Shown here: positions 1 to 4,174 of the stretch, piece after piece | How positions within the stretch are numbered: position 1 is the first letter of the stretch | How the letters are laid out: each line of letters opens with the position of its first letter | Assembly: GCA_955651735.1 (NCBI GenBank) | Contig: CATPAM010000478.1 | Location: 1-6,888 of the forward strand | From: Candidatus Acidiferrales bacterium | GTDB lineage: Bacteria > Acidobacteriota > Terriglobia > Acidiferrales > UBA7541 | Reading direction: 5' to 3' | DNA length: 6,888 nt | The notes under the pieces: model-generated | What the model was told of the DNA's origin: nothing | Database searches by the model: none | What the model saw: only the letters and a program-made list of their open reading frames with translations | Made by a program: the position numbers and the translations under genes

Positions 1-987
1 ATTTTTATAAATGCGGTGGCCGAATCCCATCAGCTTGGTTTCGCCGGCTTTCACGCGCTTTATAAAATCCGGAACCTTCTGCACCGAACCGATTTCCATC
101 AGCATGTGCAGCACTTCTTCGTTCGCACCGCCGTGCAGCGGGCCGTAGAGCGCGGCGATGGCCGCCGCCGTCGCGGAGTAAGGATCCACATGCGAACTGC
201 CCACGTTGCGAATCGTGCTGGTCGAACAGTTCTGTTCGTGATCGGCATGCAGGATGAACAGAATATCCAGCGCGTGCTCCAAAGTCGGGTTTGGCCGGTA
301 GCGGCTTTCCGTCGTGCGGAACAGCATGTTCAGGAAATTTCCGGGGTAACTCAGCTCATTGTCGGGATAGACGAACGGCATGCCCAGCGAGTGCCGGTAG
401 GAGAACGCGGCGATGGTGGGCATCTTTCCAATCAGCCGGTAGGTCTGCTTCCGGCGCGATTCGGCGCTGAAGATGTCCTTGGCGTCGTGGTAAAAAGTCG
501 AGAGCGCGGCGATCGTCGAAATCATCATGCCCATGGGGTGGGCGTCGTAGTGAAAACCGTCCAGGAATTTCTTGATGCTTTCGTGAATAAAGGTATGGTG
601 CGTGACGTGGTAGGTCCAATCTTTCAACTGTTCGGAGGTGGGTAGCTCGCCGTGCACTAGCAGGTACGCGGTCTCGAGATACGTGCTTTTTTCGGCGAGA
701 TCCTCGATCGGATACCCGCGATAGCGCAAAATGCCCGCATCTCCATCGATGTAGGTGATGCGGCTGATGCAGGACGCCGTGTTGTTGAACGCCGGATCGT
801 AGCTCATCATCCCAAATTCTTTGGGATCTACCTTGATTTGCCGCAAATCGCTTGCCCGGATGGTGTCGTGGGTGATGGGTACCTCGTAGCTCCGCCCGGT
901 GCGGTTGTCGGTGATGGTCAATGTTTCGCGGGATGTCGAGGAACCCTCGGCTTTTCTCGTGGTTGTGGCGGTCGGAGCGGAATCCAT
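1..987 (-). CDS. gltA: Citrate synthase, N-terminal 329 residues (cut by window edge)
   Basis: Condenses acetyl-CoA with oxaloacetate to citrate, the entry step of the TCA cycle, in the cytoplasm. The frame is open from ATG at 987 to base 1. It carries the hallmark blocks of the bacterial (type II) enzyme: HADHEQNCST (about residues 247-256, oxaloacetate-binding His), LHGGANEE (284-291, catalytic His285) and GFGHRIYKN (321-329, catalytic His324). The early YIDGDAGILRYRGYPIEDLA block (79-98) is also typical. The catalytic Asp and C-terminal small-domain helices, about 100 residues, lie beyond the left edge. The start is supported by GAGG eight bases before the ATG and by a plausible variable Ser/Thr-rich N-terminus. 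The gene is divergent from the pirin gene across a 278-bp control region. No frameshift or missing key residue is seen in the visible part. Confidence 0.97.
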   Translation of the reverse strand, partial: MDSAPTATTTRKAEGSSTSRETLTITDNRTGRSYEVPITHDTIRASDLRQIKVDPKEFGMMSYDPAFNNTASCISRITYIDGDAGILRYRGYPIEDLAEKSTYLETAYLLVHGELPTSEQLKDWTYHVTHHTFIHESIKKFLDGFHYDAHPMGMMISTIAALSTFYHDAKDIFSAESRRKQTYRLIGKMPTIAAFSYRHSLGMPFVYPDNELSYPGNFLNMLFRTTESRYRPNPTLEHALDILFILHADHEQNCSTSTIRNVGSSHVDPYSATAAAIAALYGPLHGGANEEVLHMLMEIGSVQKVPDFIKRVKAGETKLMGFGHRIYKN

Positions 988-1152
988 TGCGCGAACCTCA
1001 GGACGCGGCGGCAAAATTCGACAGTATCACTCTACACCCAAAGGGCGGTTCGCGGAAATGGGCGCGAAGAGCGTTACACCTTCAACGAGTCTATGAATCT
1101 AGAGAAATAACAGGCTTCGTCGGCTATGCGGCCCGGCGGCCAGATGGGCCTC

Positions 1153-1182
1153 TTGACAATAGTCGTCATAACGAGTATTATA
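1153..1182 (+). promoter_or_regulatory. Sigma70-type promoter for the pirin gene; overlapping leftward -10
   Basis: TTGACA at 1153-1158 is followed by a 17-bp spacer and TATTAT at 1176-1181, nearly ideal for a housekeeping sigma factor. Transcription would start near 1188, giving a leader of about 78 nt before the pirin ATG at 1266. On the opposite strand the same bases read TATAAT (1182 down to 1177), a perfect -10 that could serve the divergent citrate synthase gene. However, I find no good -35 at 16-18 bp for that direction, and its leader would be about 185 nt. The rightward call is good; the leftward one is only possible. Confidence 0.72.
1158..1179. promoter_or_regulatory. Inverted repeat in the promoter spacer, probable operator
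   Basis: AATAGTCGT and ACGAGTATT are 9-bp arms around a central CATA, with one mismatched pair (1162/1175). The repeat covers the spacer and part of the -10 element. A dimeric regulator bound here would block RNA polymerase, or, if MerR-like, remodel it; the normal 17-bp spacer favours a repressor. The regulator is unknown. Pirin genes are often under MarR- or HxlR-type redox-sensing regulators, but no such gene is in the window. Confidence 0.45.
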
Positions 1183-1211
1183 CGGCATGGCTCTGGCTAC
1201 CACCGGCGCCC

Positions 1212-1251
1212 GGAAGCCTCAGTTCCGCTCCCTGGCGGACAGAGGCCTTCC
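1212..1251 (+). promoter_or_regulatory. Leader hairpin just before the pirin ribosome-binding site
   Basis: GGAAGCCTC (1212-1220) pairs with GAGGCCTTCC (1242-1251) through nine base pairs and one bulged C. Inside it, TCCGC (1224-1228) pairs with GCGGA (1235-1239) around a six-base loop. The stem ends only three bases before the AAGGGGA Shine-Dalgarno segment (1255-1261), so folding may protect the 5' end or tune ribosome access. It has no T-run and is not a terminator. No known riboswitch class is recognised. Confidence 0.45.
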
Positions 1252-1265
1252 CTCAAGGGGACATC

Positions 1266-1964
1266 ATGATTAACATTCGCAAGAGCAACGAACGCGGCCA
1301 CGCCGATCACGGATGGCTGAACACGTATTTCACTTTTTCATTCGCCGATTACTATGACCCCCAGCACGAACAGTTTCGCACCCTGCGGGTCATGAATGAC
1401 GACCGCGTGGCCGGCGGCGGTGGCTTCCCGATGCACCCGCACCGCGACATGGAAATTGTGACCTATGTGCTCGAAGGCGCGCTTGAGCATCGCGACAGCA
1501 TGGGCAACGGCTCGGTGATCAAGCCCGGCGACATTCAGTACATGAGCGCGGGCACGGGAGTGACGCACAGCGAGTTCAACGCCTCGAAAACCAAACCCGT
1601 GCACCTGTACCAGATCTGGATGTTTCCGGAAAAGCAGGGACTGAAGCCTGCTTACGACCAGAAAAATTTCACCGAAGCGGAGAAACGCGGCAAGCTGCGC
1701 CTGGTTGCATCACCGGACGGCCGCGATGGCTCGGTGAAAATTCGCCAGGACAACGAGCTGTACGCGACGGTGCTCGGCAAAGGCGACTCCATCAAGCATG
1801 CACTCAAGCCCGACCGCCACGCCTACGTGCAAGTAGCCCGCGGCAGCGTGAAACTCAACGGCAAGGAACTGGCCGAAGGCGACGGCGCCGCCGTCTCCGC
1901 CGAAACATCGGTGGAGCTCACCGGTGTCAACGAAGCCGAAGTTCTGCTGTTTGATTTGGCATAA
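1266..1964 (+). CDS. Pirin-family bicupin protein (YhhW-like, putative quercetin 2,3-dioxygenase)
   Basis: A 232-residue cytoplasmic metal-dependent bicupin, the same size as E. coli YhhW (231 aa). The N-terminal cupin carries the pirin signature FPMHPHRDMEIVTYVLEG (about 54-71), then GDIQYMSAGTGVTHSEFN (88-105). The expected metal ligands are all present: His57, His59, His101 and Glu103. The second cupin (about 130-232) lacks such a set, as usual. Family members cleave quercetin in vitro or act as redox-linked regulators; the physiological substrate here cannot be told from sequence. The frame is open upstream to 921. I chose ATG 1266 because AAGGGGA sits five bases before it, the protein then starts with the family's MINIRKSNERG-type N-terminus, and the promoter predicts a start of transcription near 1188. 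It is transcribed alone and converges on the broken gene pair at 2020-2717. Confidence 0.93.
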   Translation: MINIRKSNERGHADHGWLNTYFTFSFADYYDPQHEQFRTLRVMNDDRVAGGGGFPMHPHRDMEIVTYVLEGALEHRDSMGNGSVIKPGDIQYMSAGTGVTHSEFNASKTKPVHLYQIWMFPEKQGLKPAYDQKNFTEAEKRGKLRLVASPDGRDGSVKIRQDNELYATVLGKGDSIKHALKPDRHAYVQVARGSVKLNGKELAEGDGAAVSAETSVELTGVNEAEVLLFDLA

Positions 1965-2019
1965 AACGAAAGCGGAGGGGAGTGCGAGGAAAGGCGGATT
2001 CAATTCCCGCAGTCCTGAG

Positions 2020-2450
2020 TTAAGCGTTGGGCGCGCCAAGCGCCTGAAACACCGCCTGGAACTTGGGCTTGCGCGCCGAATATAGCGCGTATCCTGCGCC
2101 GATCAGCGCAACACAAGCGACAACACGCCGCGGCCTTTGCTCTCGATCTCCCAGAGGTGCACCACGATGACATTCAGCAATTTGCCGGAGAACGGCACAT
2201 GCTGATGCTTCATCACGATGAGCGTGTAAAAAATCGCATCGCCAAACAGCACGCTGGCAACCGTCAAGATGGGAATGATGATTTGCCCAAAGCGCATCAC
2301 TTTTCCGGTGCCCTTCAGCACGCCGGCGGCCACGAAGTATCCTATGAGAATCGCTCCATAAAGAAAAATGTAATTTATGACGCAGGCCACCAGACCCCAA
2401 GCAACGCTATATCGGCCCAAAAACTCACGCGACTTTGTCGGACAGCGCAC
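2020..2450 (-). pseudogene. Small membrane protein, interrupted by one frameshift
   Basis: No family is recognised. From GTG 2450 the frame encodes an integral membrane protein. One long hydrophobic stretch runs over about residues 16-45 (VACVINYIFLYGAILIGYF within it), a second over 54-80 (IIIPILTVASVLFGDAIFY), then VIVVHLWEIESKG. It then meets a premature stop at 2103-2105. In another frame the sequence continues as a third hydrophobic segment, VVACVALIGAGYALYSA, and a basic tail ending ALGAPNA, with stop at 2020-2022. Restoring one base in the GC-rich stretch near 2125-2132 joins these into roughly 140 residues. The start is uncertain: GTG 2450 overlaps the upstream gene by 26 nt and lacks a clear Shine-Dalgarno, and a TTG a few codons later would also work. 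Whether this is a real mutation or a read error cannot be decided here. Confidence 0.6.
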
Positions 2451-2717
2451 TCAGGATTCGCGTTCCAATTTCCTGGGTCTGGCGGTAATGTTTGCGGGTC
2501 GTGTAAAGATTGCGGCCTGATTCGTCAGGAATGGATGGTCGGATGATCTCGCCGTTCAATTCGTCAAGAACCTGACGCACGTTGGATGCGGAAGGCCGGT
2601 CTGCTCCGCAACTCCCTCTACTGTGCGCCACTCATAATTCGGGTCCTCGAGAGCGCGTACCACCATGTTTCTATGGTCTGGGTCGAGCTGCCCCTTCGGA
2701 TTTCCGTTCTCGCTCAT
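2425..2717 (-). pseudogene. Winged-helix DNA-binding-like protein, interrupted by one frameshift
   Basis: ATG 2717, with AGAAGG four bases upstream, opens MSENGNPKGQL and reads through ALEDPNYEWRTVEGVAEQTG before a stop near 2560. The expected continuation is in another frame: SNVRQVLDELNGEI, then the wing-like RNLYTTRKHYRQT and ILSALSDKVA, stopping at 2425. One missing base near 2588-2594 (TTCCGC) explains the break, and repair gives about 97 residues. The joined protein has the helix-turn-helix pattern RTVEGVAEQTGLP followed by a recognition-type helix and a beta wing, similar to small winged-helix modules seen in many bacteria. It could be a DNA-binding regulator or a stand-alone accessory domain. 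It overlaps the start of the downstream membrane-protein gene, so the two were probably translated together. Confidence 0.62.
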
Positions 2718-2809
2718 AAGGCCTTCTTTCTACTCAATTATGAAGGGCAAGGATTTTAGAAGCGGCGTCAGTTACTAAGGGTTGACGACGTTGAACGAGA
2801 GATTCGTCC

Positions 2810-3928
2810 CTAGCCGCGGGTGCGTTGAAATTCGCGCATGAAGTCGACCAGGGCCTGGACGGCATCGAGGCCAACTGCGTTATACAGCGAGACGCGCATG
2901 CCCCCGACCGAGCGGTGACCGGGGGTGCCGACCAGGCCTGCGGCCGCGGCTTGTTCGGCAAATTGCTTCTCGATGGCTTCATCGCCGCCGGCCACGCGGA
3001 AGACCACATTCATGCGCGAACGCGAGGTTATCTCGACTGGGCACGAGTAATACCCGCCGGCGTCTATGGTATCGTAGAGCAGCTTGGCCTTGGCTTCGTT
3101 GCGCTTTTCGATTGCGCTGATGCCGCCTTCCGCCTCCATCCATTCCATCACCAAGCCCAAAATGTAGATCGCAAACGTTGGCGGCGTGTTGTACAGCGAG
3201 CGTTCCTTGATGTGCGTGCGGTATTGAAGGAGCGTCGGCAGGCTCTTGTCCGCACGCTCGGCCAAATCTTTGCGCACGATCACGACTGTTGCGCCGCTCG
3301 GCCCCAGGTTTTTTTGCGCGCCGGCGAAAATCAGCCCGAATTTCTTCACGTCGATCGCGCGCGAGGCAATGTCAGAAGACATGTCCGCCACCAGTGGCGC
3401 AGCTCCACTCTCCGGCATCGCATGCCACTGCGTGCCTTCAATCGTATTGTTCGTGCACATGTGAACATAGGATGAGTCCACTGACAGCTTGATCTCGTTT
3501 TGTCGCGGCACCCGCGTGAATTTCTCCGCTTCCGTCGACGCCGCTACGGTGTGCAGCACGCCTTTCTTCAACTCGCCGAGCGCCTTCGCCGTCCACGTGC
3601 CGGTGTGCAGCAAATCCACGGGTTTCCCCGGCAAGCACAAATTCATCGGCACCATGGTGAACTGCATGCTCCCACCGCCCTGCAAGAACAGCACGGCGTA
3701 CTCATCGGGAATCGCCAGGTGCTTCCGCAAACCGGCCTCCGCGCGCGCAGCGATGCCCTCGAACTCCGGCGAGCGGTGGCTCATCTCCATCACGGACATG
3801 CCCCTCCCGCGCCAGTCCAGCAACTCCTCGCGGATGCGCTCCAGCACGGGCAACGGCAGCGCCGCTGGCCCCGCATTGAAATTGTGAACCCGCTTCACGC
3901 CGCGCCCCGCAACTGTAGAAGTCCCCAC
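2810..3928 (-). CDS. serC: Phosphoserine aminotransferase
   Basis: PLP enzyme that transfers the amino group of glutamate to 3-phosphohydroxypyruvate, giving phosphoserine for serine synthesis; it also acts in one route to PLP. It is a cytoplasmic, fold-type I, class V aminotransferase of 372 residues, close to E. coli SerC (362). Visible motifs are HNFNAGPAALP (15-25), EMSHRSPEF (48-56), the phosphate-cup segment LQGGGSMQF (82-90), Trp112 for ring stacking, ADMSSD (181-186, Asp182 to the pyridine N), AGAQKNLGPSG (202-212, Schiff-base Lys206), YNTPPTF (246-252) and GHRSVGGMRVSLYN (337-350). The start is GTG 3928, preceded by AGAGAGGA at good spacing; a second in-frame GTG at 3898 would remove ten residues outside the conserved fold and has a weaker site. 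It is third in the rnr operon, four bases after the small secreted-protein gene. All key residues are intact. Confidence 0.96.
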   Translation of the reverse strand: MGTSTVAGRGVKRVHNFNAGPAALPLPVLERIREELLDWRGRGMSVMEMSHRSPEFEGIAARAEAGLRKHLAIPDEYAVLFLQGGGSMQFTMVPMNLCLPGKPVDLLHTGTWTAKALGELKKGVLHTVAASTEAEKFTRVPRQNEIKLSVDSSYVHMCTNNTIEGTQWHAMPESGAAPLVADMSSDIASRAIDVKKFGLIFAGAQKNLGPSGATVVIVRKDLAERADKSLPTLLQYRTHIKERSLYNTPPTFAIYILGLVMEWMEAEGGISAIEKRNEAKAKLLYDTIDAGGYYSCPVEITSRSRMNVVFRVAGGDEAIEKQFAEQAAAAGLVGTPGHRSVGGMRVSLYNAVGLDAVQALVDFMREFQRTRG

Positions 3929-3932
3929 TAGC

Positions 3933-4163
3933 TTATTTCCTCTCTAAAGATTTGTCGGCCAGTTCGCAATCGGCCCACCAGGAGTGCGTCCTGCGTTCGA
4001 CGTCGCTGTATCGGAAGAATTCGCAAGAGTTCCCGCTTCTTTGTCCTCTCCATTGTGGCGGCTGCCCGTCAATCGGGCAAGTGGTGCCGGAATGCTCCTT
4101 CGAGCGCCCTGAGAGTGCAACCGCAATCAATGCAGTCCCGAGTGTCAACGACATCCTATGCAT
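3933..4163 (-). CDS. Small secreted Cys/Trp-rich protein of unknown function
   Basis: A 76-residue hypothetical protein. A short positive N-terminus (MHRM) leads into a hydrophobic stretch (about 5-18, LTLGTALIAVAL), so it is probably exported or membrane-tethered. The mature part has Cys29, Cys47 and Cys66, a CPIDGQ motif, and the closing block THSWWADC (59-66). I recall similar small proteins from Acidobacteriota and relatives with this CPxDG...CE...HxWWAxC pattern, but have no function for them. The residue after LSG (18-20) is Arg20, coded CGC, where a lipobox would have Cys (TGC). ATG 4163 is chosen because AGGA lies seven bases upstream; ATG 4154 (Met4) is an alternative. The gene sits 9 nt after the rnr stop and 4 nt before serC, inside the operon. 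The ten-residue polar tail after the last Cys doubles as the serC ribosome-binding region. Confidence 0.75.
   Translation of the reverse strand: MHRMSLTLGTALIAVALSGRSKEHSGTTCPIDGQPPQWRGQRSGNSCEFFRYSDVERRTHSWWADCELADKSLERK
3937..3945 (-). promoter_or_regulatory. serC ribosome-binding site inside the end of the upstream gene
   Basis: AGAGAGGAA (3945 down to 3937) forms the last sense codons of the small upstream gene and also lies nine bases before the GTG of serC. The upstream TAA is only four bases before that GTG. Ribosomes finishing the small gene are therefore well placed to restart on serC, which suggests translational coupling. It also supports GTG 3928 over the internal GTG. Confidence 0.7.
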
Positions 4164-4170
4164 CAAGCGT

Positions 4171-4174
4171 TCCT
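4171..4174 (-). promoter_or_regulatory. Ribosome-binding site of the small gene, overlapping the rnr stop
   Basis: AGGA (4174 down to 4171) shares its first two bases with the rnr stop codon TAG (4175-4173) and lies seven bases before ATG 4163. This sets the start of the small secreted protein and shows its translation is closely tied to the end of rnr. Confidence 0.65.

Noticed and set aside
16..645. 209-residue plus-strand open frame opposite citrate synthase
   Set aside because: Antisense to the conserved catalytic blocks of citrate synthase; composition is that of a shadow frame.
921..1265. N-terminal extension of the pirin frame to an upstream ATG
   Set aside because: The added 115 residues look non-coding and run through the promoter and leader hairpin. 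The family start and ribosome-binding site fit ATG 1266.
1965..2019. Possible terminator between the convergent pirin and membrane-protein genes
   Set aside because: Only a four-pair GCGG/CCGC stem without a T-run is present; I see no convincing terminator here.
2157..2546. 129-residue plus-strand open frame over the broken gene pair
   Set aside because: The minus-strand frames encode a coherent membrane protein and winged helix, while this frame is polar and shows no family features.
2718..2809. Possible terminator after serC or promoter for the winged-helix gene
   Set aside because: No stable hairpin with a T-run is seen. CATAAT and TAAAAT are -10-like, but neither has a matching -35.
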